Part shown: piece by piece, positions 53,813-64,000 of the stretch
Layout of the letters: every line of letters starts with the position of its first letter
Numbering within the stretch: the stretch's first letter is position 1
Source of the DNA: Cornus controversa
Lineage: Eukaryota; Streptophyta; Magnoliopsida; Cornales; Cornaceae
Direction of reading: 5' to 3'
Length of the DNA stretch: 64,000 nt
Assembly: GCA_026545225.1 (NCBI GenBank)
Contig: CM048846.1
Span: forward strand, 14,285,975 to 14,349,974
Notes under the pieces: model-generated
What the model was told of the DNA's origin: nothing
Seen by the model: the letters and a program-made list of their open reading frames with translations, nothing else
Database searches by the model: none
Translations under genes and position numbers: made by a program

Positions 53813-54349
53813 AATTGTAGAATGAGTTAGGCTTGAGTCGAGTAGTTAGAGTTCAATGTCAAATTAAGATTGAATTAGGGTTGAACATTTCATATATTGG
53901 ATTGAGTCCAAATTATACTTCTAACTTGCCCGACCATTCAAGTTGTCGCGTATAAGTATGTGATTAAATTTTATAGTATAGAAGAGTTATATGAAATAAA
54001 CCTACCTTATATATATTCAAAACTAAGAATATGCTAATTCTCAGCAAAATGGAAGACCACTGCATTTAATACACAACTACGTTGGATGGCCTGTAGCTTT
54101 TGTTAGTTGATAGCTGAGATTTATCTCTCTTTCTTTTTGTTTTTTATCTACGAGAATACCTATCCTCTCGGATAGACCTGATAAAATTTTTATTCGAATT
54201 CGATTTAATAATTCAATATGAATTGAATATTTATTTTGATAATTCCTTAAATTAACAAATCATATATAGATTATGATGAATCTCATTCCTTAATAATTTG
54301 ATCCAACCAAGTATAATATGTAGTGTGATTGATATACATATATTATTTA

Positions 54350-55240
54350 GAGTTAAATTTACTGACCTTCCTTGAGATTTAGTCAAATTACACTCGAAGA
54401 GATTGTTTGACCTTTATTTTTTTCACCTCTCTTAAATTAATTTTTTCGGTAAATGAAATAAATTTTAAGAGTGAAAAGACAATTTTGCTCTTACATTATA
54501 ATATCACGTTATATTTTAAGTATGATAAAATATAATGACATCCCCTGAGATTTGTTGTAATGGCACTAACCTCCCCTAAGGTTTGTCGTAATTGCACTGA
54601 CCTCCCCTATTATGATTTGAGATAATATTTTAAGATGATTTTACCATTATACCCTCAAATAATTTAATAAAAATAAATAAATAAATCTGATTTCTAATAT
54701 GATATGTACGCTTCCACGCACACGGCACCACCAATTTGTCGTTTTCCCAACCCATACCCGTGACTCATGACAAAATCCAACAACTCGGTCCACAGATCCA
54801 ATCATATGTATGTGTTTATATATATATCACCATAATCAAAAATCTATGAAAAGAAATTGTGTACGATTGATTAGATATGTTAAGAGTAAGATCGAAGATC
54901 AATGGTGGTCGTGAGTGATGATGGTGGTGGTGTAGCAAGTGTACAAAGAAGACTGAACAGAGAGAGTATAATGTAGGCAAAAATGTCATTTTAAAAATCA
55001 AAATTTTTTTCAAGGAACGTCAGTGCGATTACAACAAACCTCCAAGGAAGTCATTGTATTTTACCCTATTTGAAATATAATGTGATATTATAATGCAAGA
55101 GCAAAATTGTTTTTTCACACTTAAAATTTACTCTGATCACCGAAAAAATGAATTTATGGGAGGTGAAAGAAATAAAAGTCAAATGGTCTCTTCGAGTGTA
55201 ATTTGATCAAACCTCAGGAGAGTTTAATGAATTTAACTCT
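54350..55240. mobile_element. Long-TIR transposable element (~165-bp inverted ends), non-autonomous
   Basis: The left end AGAGTTAAATTTACTGACCT and the inverted right end AGAGTTAAATTCATTAAACT continue for about 165 bp as clear inverted copies (shared blocks CAAATTACACTCGAAGAGA, TTTTTTCGGT and ATTATAATATCAC). A 7-bp duplication ATTATTT lies at 54343-54349 and 55241-55247. Inside, a second inverted pair (GATTTGTTGTAAT... and its inverse ATTACAACAAACCTCC) is nested. No transposase frame was found. Long inverted ends are Mutator-like, although the 7-bp duplication is shorter than the usual 9 bp, so the superfamily is uncertain. Confidence 0.75.
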
Positions 55241-55692
55241 ATTATTTATCTTTCAATTAGTATTTAGTTAATGAAAAAATTAATTAAAAATGTTGTTTAC
55301 ATAGTGTTTCATTATGTACAATATTGGAATTTTTAATTATATTAAAAAAATTATAATTATTTTCTTCCTCCTATTGATTTTTTTTTACTCTTTATTATTT
55401 TTTTTCTTTAACTAAGAATCAAACATGTAATTTTTTCTCTTTTTGTGCATATTTTTGGGTCCTCTTTCTCTCTACTTCTCTTATTTTTTTAATTTATTTA
55501 AAAAAAAGTAACAAAAAATAGTTTAATAGCAGATAATCCGTTAATATTGTTGGAGTCAATAAGAGAGTAAATTGAAGTTGGTAAATTTTCGTTTTGGGGA
55601 AAGGAAAAAGAAAGAAAAAAAGAAATTATATGTAAAATTAACGATAACGTTTTCAATTGTGGTGCACTCAATCAGGAGGTTCAGGACTTGGG

Positions 55693-55696
<4 letters not shown>

Positions 55697-55747
<51 letters not shown>

Positions 55748-55755
55748 TATATATA
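55697..55755. repeat. (TA)n microsatellite
   Basis: This is a long uninterrupted TA run preceded by a poly-A stretch. The open frame across it (YIYIYIY) is a repeat artefact. Confidence 0.9.
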
Positions 55756-55969
55756 TTTGAAAAAGTTAAGTACGACTCAAAATATATTAAATCGAGATGA
55801 CTCTCACTCAATCGTCAACACACAACGTTTAACTAGCATTGCCCCCTACTATTGACTACTAAGACTGAGAGGTTGGATTTAGTTCAACAAAACAGCATCA
55901 CATACTCAACCAAGCTTTGTGGATGCTTAAAAAAGAGATGAGCAAGGGTCTTAACTCATAAACATTTTA

Positions 55970-56161
55970 CACCTATGTTCGGAAGCACTCAGTTAGCGCC
56001 TTGAATCTGAAATCAAAAGAAATTTAGTTCAAAGTTTGAATAGAATTTCTTCTAATTCTAATGCACACCTATGTTTAGAAGCACTCAATCAGCGCTTGAA
56101 TTAGAAATCAAAAGAAATTTAATTCAAAATTTGAATAGAATTTCTTCTAATTCTAATGCGC
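55970..56161. repeat. 96-bp tandem duplication
   Basis: Two adjacent copies begin CACCTATGTT at 55970 and 56066. They share AAATCAAAAGAAATTTA and GAATAGAATTTCTTCTAATT. The repeat lies downstream of the dehydroquinate synthase gene and is non-coding. Confidence 0.8.
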
Positions 56162-56678
56162 CGAATCTGTGCTCTCAAACCCACCATTTGATGTAACTGA
56201 AAACATGATCTTACAAGGATCTTACTTCCTTCACACAAAACCATAAAAAGAGTTGGATCACTTTGTTTCTCTAGTTTTAGGGTTTTTCACATTTTCATGG
56301 TTTCTCAGACAAGCGTATCATGCGAGCTCGCGCTCTCAGATGTTGGATTGAAAAACTATGAAAGTGCATTTTCTCTATCCAATAACTTACGACCTGCACA
56401 ATGATAGCACCCTCGAGAAATTATTAAATGGTCCCAGAAAAGTCCCAGGCAAACATAATTTGACATGTAAGCAAATGAATCAGCTTTGTGTAAGCTTTTT
56501 TTTCTTCAAATTTTTGATTGCATGTCAACTTGTCATTGACCTGGTACCATGTAATAATTTCTCTAGCACCCTCGTACACCCATTCAGAACTAGCATAACT
56601 ATATAAATTCATGAATGGGAAGTAACCAAGTAGACTTCAGAAAAACAAAAGGTAAAAATACAATTATCTGGATCTAAC

Positions 56679-56684
56679 TTTATT
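56679..56684 (-). terminator. Candidate poly(A) signal of the DHQS gene
   Basis: AATAAA on the - strand lies about 190 nt downstream of the TGA stop of the dehydroquinate synthase gene. The spacing fits a plant 3' UTR. Confidence 0.45.
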
Positions 56685-56872
56685 GACCAGGCAATGATAT
56701 TGCTTTCTAATTAGCATGGTTTATTAGCTTCTACCAAAGGATACATGGGAAAGCCCACAAGAAGAGACATTCAAAATACAGGGAAGAATAATAATTTGAC
56801 AATATAAACACATCACAAAAAGATCTGGTACAAAAATTGCACATAGCTTGGAACTGTCAGCCAGACTTGTAA

Positions 56873-59800
56873 TCATGACTTGCAAAATGCATGGAGTGTT
56901 TCATCAAGGGCCTTTCTGTCGTAATCCCCGGTAAATACACAATTACCCAGAGGACCTTTCAGAAGTATGAGCCTTAGTAGCCCATCAGCTACCTTCTTGT
57001 CAACCTGATATTCGGAAGAACACAAAAACATCAAGGATGGCAGAAACAATTAAAACTTCACGAGATAATGTTGGCAATTTAATCTCCCTTACCGCCATAA
57101 CAGTCTTAAACATCTCCACAGTCATAGATTCAGGAACAGAAGTGGGTAGCTTAGCCTGTTTTAAGATGTTGTGAACTCGCTTCACAATTGAATCATCAAT
57201 CCAGCCCATGCGATGGGACATGTCAACAGCCATGACCTAAACATTGGCAGACAACCTCCTTTAGCATTAACATGTCACATGAGAAAACTACAAATCTCCC
57301 TCTCTTTGAGGAATTGGGTTATTTGAAGAAATATAGTAGATGCAATACCATGCCAGCTGCGACAGCTTCTCCATGAAGCCACTGCCCATAGCCCAAACCA
57401 GTTTCTACTGCCTGAAAAAGACATGAGATGAGAAAAGCATAATTTCCCGATGAAAAATAATATAGAATGTGATAATTTCAGTAAAAGATAATATAGCATG
57501 TGATAATAAATAAAGCCCCAATACGATAGCACAATCACAACAAAAGGATTTTTTAAATACACCATAAAATGTGTCTGAACTCAATTTCCCCCTAAAAATA
57601 AATTCTTAAAAAAAAAAAAGTGCATTCAGAGACTTTACTAGCAAGCCGTGGTATATCGGCATTAGTGGCAAACAAGTAACTATAGATCTCAGGCAGTAAT
57701 ATTACAGCACAAAAGAGTAAAACATAATGCCTACGAATATTCCTAGGACAGACTTCAAAAGCAAGTGTGCAACAAAACGTATAATCAAGGACCTCCACTG
57801 CACATTATAATCTTTCTGACAGAGCCAGTTTGTCCAGGAAGACCATTAAGAACTGATGCAATAAATTACATGGAAGACCATTAAGAACTGATGCAATAAA
57901 TGACCATCTGAATGCAACTTGATTATGGAAAGCTAAGAATCAAGTTTGCCCTAATGCCCTGCCCCCCACACCCCAGAAAAATAAATAAATAAATAAATAA
58001 TTGTCCTAATGTGTATGGAAATCATTCATACACACAGAGATGCTGAATAATAAGAAAGCGAATTAGGTGAACTGACCCCATCTATACACTAGAAAAAAAG
58101 AAAAAATATCAGATGGTATCAGTTGTAATTAAACTTCAGAGAATTTGCGTGAATGACCTCGTCTATAAAGAACAATTATGAAGAATGACGTATCACCTGT
58201 TCCAATAATTGGATTACATTTAAACATAAACTGTCACGGTTCTTCCCAAATTCAAAACATAAACTCAGGAGGGGTCTAAGCCAAGCCAAGCCAAGTTTGA
58301 AGATGTATTTAGTTGGCTCAGTCAACCTCGGTTCCAACTCAGCTGAAACTCAATCATATTTGATCGAGCTGAGCTGCTCGGTGCTCCTTGCTTGCTCAGC
58401 AATATACAGTATTGGCAGGCGCCAAATCACTTTTGATCATTACAACTCTTAACATTTATAAGTTTAACCTATTGACTATCTAAGATTGCCACCACCGAGA
58501 GCTCATATTACCAGCCTGTTGAGCTAAGAGTCAATTGAGTTCGGCTTGATAAAAGTAACAAGCTAAAAGATATGCTAAAGCTCTGCTTTGTTATACAAAA
58601 GAAATGAACCATCCCAAACGACAGTTTCAAAACCTAGTTGGGTCAACTTGGTGATCAGATAAATCAAGTAAGCTTTTAGTTTAATAGGTTCTCAGATTAA
58701 TCTTGTTTATAAATATAAATAATAATAATAATAACAATAATAGGTTCTCAGATTAACACAACGAAGCCTTGATTTCGTATAGGCTTCATTTCAAATAGAC
58801 CCATCATAAACCACCTTGCAATCTCAGCTCTTAGTTTATCACCAACCTCAAATGATTAAATCCATAGCTATAAAATAAACTTGCCAAAGCAAGCAGAAGA
58901 TGGTATGATTACTCTCAAATCCTCGGAGAAGGCCACCAATTCAGAAGGTGGGACTGGGGAGAGTGAATTCACAGAAAAATATATTTTACAGTACACAGCA
59001 GCCTTGCGATGGCAATAGCATATACTGATGAGCTAATTCTTGTGATGGTGCAACTTTAATGGCAAAAGCTAGAGCACAAAGATGTTTTAGGAAGCAAACT
59101 GACATAGCACATACATGTAATCCAGTAATAAGTTAATGCTCTGCGTGTTTCAATTCTTTATTTTCCTTTCGGTTAGTGTATATAACAGAGTGAAATTCCC
59201 TTCACCAACATTCAGGTTTTGAGAAATAACTTGATCCCCATGCCTATAATTATGTGACCTATTTGATTAATTTTTTTATTCAGCCCCCCATATTCTGGTC
59301 ACATGTTACACTCAATAATATCAAGATCACAAAATCCAACAAACCATCAACTCAATAAATCATAATTGCAAATTTCCTATAAAGTAGAATCAAAGCATAA
59401 TGAAACAAGCAGGTTTCACAAGCTAAAAAAAGGAATGCTCAATTGCACACCCAAGAACTTACATGGCCAAAAGTATGACCCAAGTTCAATGTTGCCCTCA
59501 GTCCACCTTCCTTCTCATCTAAAGAGACAACCTCAGCCTTGTTTTCGCATGAACGCTTGATTGCATAAGCCAATGCATCAGGGTCCCTGCAAAGGATCAA
59601 CTGATATTCATGCATAAAATTCTTCTAGAAGCCATAGTATTGGCAAATATGAATAAGCATGGCTACATTATGAAAGTAATCTGGTATTATCCATATTTGC
59701 TTATATGCCAATGCATGCCATAAAGCTTTATTGGGCTGTAAACAATGACAATCAACAAATTTCTCAAGGCCTAAAACAGCAAAATGTTTTGAACTTCATT

Positions 59801-62800
59801 TATTCAATAGGTTTAATGTTCCAAAAGATGATCTATCATGCTTCTTATTTCAGGAACGAAAAATCCATGTGCCAATTCACTAGGTATGGAAGCTTCTCAA
59901 ATATTCTCTACAAGGTATGCTCAATTGAATTCCTTGAAAAAGAGCAGATGCCTACTTATTGAACAGAATGGTGCAAAAATTACACAGCTATCGTAATATA
60001 TTTTACTAACTATTTTTTTTTTTGTCCAAAAAAAAAGGTGGTTGTAACAACAAAGATATATTTTACCTTGCCATCAATGCCTGCATATTCTTCTCTTGCC
60101 ACTCGAAAAATTCAGCATCTCTAATAAGCCCATACTTTATGACCTCAGCAAACCCCGATGCTAATTCTCTTTCTGGCAATGTGTTCAGTGTGTCAGTGTC
60201 TATAAGCACACACTGAGGTTGGTAGAATGCGCCAATCAAGTTTTTCCCGAGGCGGTGGTTTATTCCAGTTTTCCCACCAACAGAAGAATCCACCTGGAGG
60301 AAGAAGAAAAACAAACATTAGAAGGCATCTGAAAACTAAATAGATGCTCATTATTTGAAAGAGAACAGAAGAATGGATCTGAAAGTTGCAGCAGACCTGT
60401 GCCATCACAGTTGTAGGAATCTGAATGAAATTAACACCACGGAGGAACGAGGCAGCAGCAAATCCACACATGTCACCAATGACGCCACCACCGAGGGCAA
60501 CAAATGTAACACGTCGGTCCAACCGTGATTCAATGGCTTTGTCAAACACTTTCATGAGAGTATCCTATTGAAGCATAAACACAATGCAACATTCACTTTA
60601 GCCAGCATGCATTCAAAATTACACATGAAATATTATAAAAACCTCAAGATCCTACCATGTCCTTGTACTTCTCACCATCTGGTAAAATCACACTCTCAAC
60701 AGAAACACTTGGATTTCCATTTGTCAAAGCACTAACAACTTTATCCAGATATATTGGTGCAATTGTGGTGTTAGTGACCACAAGAACTCTCTTTCCTTTG
60801 ACATGCCTACAAAATAGTGATGAGTTTAAATAAACAACAAAATCAGAGAGAACATAGAAAAAGCCTTGAGTTTACAAAACATTTCAATTTCTTGTACTTC
60901 TCTAACTGATCGCCAACAATATCGAACAAACGAAGCGGGGAACTCTTTTCAATAAATAAATAAATAAACTAATAAACTTGCATTCTTACATTTAGGTTCC
61001 TATAAAAACAGCACGCTAAAGTTAGTTAAACTAAATAATTGTATAATAACTACTAGAGTTTTTTTGTTTGTTAATAAAAAAAAAACCGAAGGAAACCAAC
61101 ATACAAGTACCAAGGAGGAACAAAATAAAATTCCCCAGCCAAGGGTCATGGAGACCCCCATGGGACAAACCAGCTATATACCCAATGCCAGTGCCTATTT
61201 AACCTGAAGATCCTAAGGGCGTCCAATATTTGAAGGATTTGAGAAGGACAAAGCACGTCACAAGAGTTATGGGACCCCGTTATTAGCAATTATAAGGATC
61301 TTGGAGAGAGAGAGAAGCAATTTGAGACGGCAACTATAGAGGACACTCATGTATGACTACCCAACCAGCCAAGCTCCAGAGGCAACGACGGAGTTACATG
61401 GGGCCTACTGGCCTAGGGGGCAAGTGCCCCACCTCCCATCCCAATTTTTTTTTTTTTTTTTCATTTTGTATATGTAGAATTTTGAAATTCCAAAATTACA
61501 CCCGCACTTCTAATCTTTAGCTCCCAATTTAAATCTCTCTGACAACTAGACACTCCATATTTCCATCTTTAATCCTCTCTTTGCCTATGTTACAAGATTC
61601 ACTTTCAGCTATTCTCTATTTAATAAAGAATCACAATTTCTAAGAAGGTACCAAAAAAAACCCTAAATAAAGCATCCTTATCTACTTATCGTTTATTGTA
61701 TATGATACACATAAATCATGAATATACACCAATTAGGAAAAAGCCCCGTATTGTAAAGCGCACAATTTCCTTGTTTATTTGGTTCAGTCTAATTATCAAT
61801 TGGTTTTTGATTTTGGGAACCTAACTGAAAATAGTTCAAGTTCTCAATAGAAAGACAAGTTTCATTCATTAAATTTTAATTATTTCAAGCAAGGACTTTC
61901 TAGATTTGTAGAATTCTTACTTGTTGGAAAATTCTTAATAGTATTCATTGTAAGAGCAAATGAGGGATACACTAGAACACACACACACTTGAATTTGTTT
62001 TGTTTTGTATAATTGTGCTACTTAAATATGCGTACTTTTTCTCTTAAATTTGTATGAAAATTCATCAACGACAATTGTAAATATAATAAACAGAAATATA
62101 ATCAATCTATTATTTGTTAACAAAATTTTTATCTTATTATTGTTCAACAACACCACTCTCCCCCCCCGGGGCAAAAAAAAAAAAAAAGTGAATTTCTAGC
62201 TCCGTCATTGTCCAGAGGTGGAGCAACATAGCTAACACTATGCAAACAATAACTTGTGAATCCCCTTCAAACGCATCCTACCCCAAACAGACTCCACCAT
62301 TATCAGTAGCTAAAAGTGTGACTTTAGCTTCTCCATACTCAGATGTGACCATGGACAAATGGTCAGGCCCAGCAACCTCAGGCTCAACATCAATCTTGGC
62401 TTTAGTTCTTTATTTGAGAGAATAACAGGAGAGAATAGACAGTATAAAACAAGAGAAGCAAAGAAAGATTAAGCTTATTAAAGTTCGTCAATTTGGCTTT
62501 AAAAACTTGTGTTATTTTTATCTGCCTCTATTTCTCTCCAAATCACTTCATCTTTGGAGTGATAGCCTTTGAGGTACTGGAAGTACATATTATCTCCTGA
62601 TAACTCCATCTAATTTTTTTTCTCCCCTCATTAAGTGAACCAAACCATTAAAAGATGAGAGATTTAAAGTTTCTCTTCTTCTCTCTTCCTCCTAATCAAA
62701 CCGTATGGTACTTCTTACTCAACGGCGTCGTGTAGGGAAGACCAGCTCTAATTAGCAGCTTCATGATCCTGCACCCAATAAAACTGGGGAGGACTTACAG

Positions 62801-63665
62801 GAACCAATAAATGGGAAAAATAAAATGTTTACTCTCAATTTCTGATTTTTAGTTCTTACATGAATGATTAAAATCTCGAATTCCGTCTACCAAATTATTG
62901 TACGATATATATTGTCTTATTTTAAATAAAACCATCAAACAATGTAAAGTTTCAATTCGCCTCCTGTTTTCGCACAATTTCTCCCCCATTTAAAAGTGGC
63001 AATGAGGTTTCATTTTCTCTCTCTCTCTCTGCTATGGTTTCTCTGCAACCAAACAGAGCTAAGAAATTGAATACAGCATTACCATATTAACAAGTTTAGA
63101 ACTTTAGACATAAGTGACTGGTTCATGGCCTAGTTCGTCATCTGAAAGCAAATGCCATTCAAAAATGCTCCAAGGCATGCAAACACAAAGAAACTTCAAT
63201 TGATTATACAAACATTATCCTCGTATATATCAACCAAAACTTGCGTGTAAAGAATCCCGCTACTTGGAATCGAAATGAGAAAGCGATAAAGAGCAAATTC
63301 AAATACCTCTGGAGAAGATCAGGTTGGTCCAGAAGTCCGGCCCCGATGTAAATCGGGTAGCTCCGGTCGCCTAAATCGACCTCGACGATCGTCGGAACCC
63401 TAGAACTCGTCTTACTCGGCGACTGGTCCATCACCTGAGTCGAACTCGCAGATACCCTCAATCGCATTCCATCCACATTCAACACAGAACCACAGCTCCG
63501 ATTCAACCCAGCAAAACTCGACGAAACAAAAGAAGACCGAAGAGATGTCGAATTGGAGTTGCGGAATCGGAGAAAGAACTCAGGAGAGCTGGATCTAGAG
63601 TGAGAGAAGTGTTTGGAGGATTTTGGAGAGAGATAGATATGAGAAATGGTTGCGGAGGAGGCCAT
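56873..63665 (-). CDS. DHQS: 3-dehydroquinate synthase, plastid precursor (complete, 455 aa)
   Basis: This is the second enzyme of the shikimate pathway: it converts DAHP to 3-dehydroquinate with NAD and a metal ion, in plastids, feeding aromatic amino acid synthesis. Eight in-frame exons are read on the - strand: 63665-63307, 60806-60656, 60564-60397, 60293-60067, 59586-59463, 57411-57349, 57236-57093 and 57004-56873 (TGA). The first ~75 residues are rich in Ser and Arg, as in a transit peptide (start [12 protein letters not shown]). The enzyme follows: [16 protein letters not shown] (from 195), [20 protein letters not shown], and metal ligands Glu 276 (GFAEVIKYG), His 339 (GHTFGH) and His 356 (LHGEA). 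The 17-residue His-His spacing matches E. coli AroB. An in-frame upstream ATG at 63821 would add 52 residues; the MASS start is preferred because it looks like a transit peptide start. The large introns hold repeats. It appears functional. Confidence 0.96.
57412..59462 (-). other. DHQS intron 5 (2.05 kb)
   Basis: This intron joins the exons that encode the two metal-binding histidines. It contains short simple repeats, including (AAAT)n near 57980-58000 and (AAGCC)n near 58278-58294. A duplicated TGGAAGACCATTAAGAACTG segment (near 57835 and 57871) is also present. No other gene was seen in it. Confidence 0.7.
61383..62210. mobile_element. hAT-like MITE in intron 1 of the DHQS gene
   Basis: The ends CAACGACGGAGTTA and (inverted right) CAATGACGGAGCTA differ at two positions. 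A perfect 8-bp target duplication TCCAGAGG lies at 61375-61382 and 62211-62218. The 828-bp interior is AT-rich and non-coding, with a poly-T run near the left and a C-run/poly-A near the right. The 8-bp duplication and short inverted ends are typical of the hAT superfamily. It lies well inside the 2.5 kb intron and should be spliced out. Confidence 0.85.
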
Positions 63666-64000
63666 GAAAGATGTTTGGTTAGAGAGAGAAAGTGTGTGTT
63701 GGAGAGAGAGTTGGTGTCTGTCTCGGAATATGGCATTTTGTTGTTGCCGTTTGGATGAAGAAGAAGTGAAAAGATTTTGGGGTAGGTAAGAGTCGACCGG
63801 TACAGGATGGCTATGGGACATACCTGTAGTTCCGGTTTAGACTTTCTGGTACAAGTTCCCCAATCTGTCACTTCACAAAGAATGGTAATCCTGATTCCTA
63901 TCATATACGGAGTATGTGTAATTCAATATCCATTTAAATATGACAATATGTATCACACTATCACGTGTGTATAATGAATATTCATGCAAAGGTAAAAATG
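63666..64000 (-). promoter_or_regulatory. DHQS 5' leader and proximal upstream region
   Basis: Just upstream of the chosen start the coding strand is rich in CT runs (the AG-rich run at 63679-63712), as is usual for plant 5' leaders. No clear TATA box at the right distance could be fixed. The region also contains the in-frame upstream ATG at 63821. Confidence 0.3.

Overview
The window is nuclear DNA of a flowering plant, most likely a eudicot. It is AT-rich and has three host genes with many introns, all with GT-AG splice sites. It also has plant-type transposons (CACTA, hAT, MITEs) and plant LTR-retrotransposon fossils. The species cannot be named from the sequence. There are no prokaryotic features and no CRISPR array.

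Layout. (1) 1-8550: the 3' half of VPS35, the retromer core subunit, + strand, 12 exons; the 5' half lies upstream of the window. (2) 8.5-13.3 kb: AT-rich intergenic DNA with one MITE. (3) 13.3-14.05 kb: a broken F-box-associated (FBA) gene, - strand. (4) 14-20.6 kb: degraded Ty3/Gypsy pieces, a tRNA-derived SINE and a MITE. (5) 20.6-37.7 kb: a nested complex. An old Ty3/Gypsy fossil with ~1.1 kb LTRs was invaded by a 3.9 kb CACTA element (in its left LTR), a 0.5 kb hAT MITE and a 5.8 kb hAT element (both in its gag region). Each insertion has a readable target duplication. The CACTA element carries two exons, with their intron, of an early nodulin 93 (ENOD93)-like gene. (6) 37.7-46.6 kb: more repeats, a broken host gene with a ubiquitin-interacting-motif-like segment, a Ty1/Copia fossil fragment, an LTR/TRIM-like block and an inverted-repeat element interrupted by a MITE. 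(7) 47.9-51 kb: a complete ROP/RAC small GTPase gene, - strand, 7 coding exons, 197 aa. (8) 51.4-56.6 kb: intergenic DNA with two inverted-repeat transposons. (9) 56.9-63.7 kb: a complete plastid 3-dehydroquinate synthase gene, - strand, 8 exons, 455 aa, with a hAT-like MITE in intron 1.

The three host genes are ordinary housekeeping or signalling genes with no functional link: endosomal sorting, Rho-type signalling, and the shikimate pathway. The most interesting material is the transposon nest, above all the CACTA element with captured ENOD93-like exons. Next are a 28-bp duplication that copies a VPS35 5' splice site, and two neighbouring hAT elements with the same TAGGGGTG ends. Exon coordinates were placed by eye from reading frame, splice consensus and remembered family sequences; no alignment was run.
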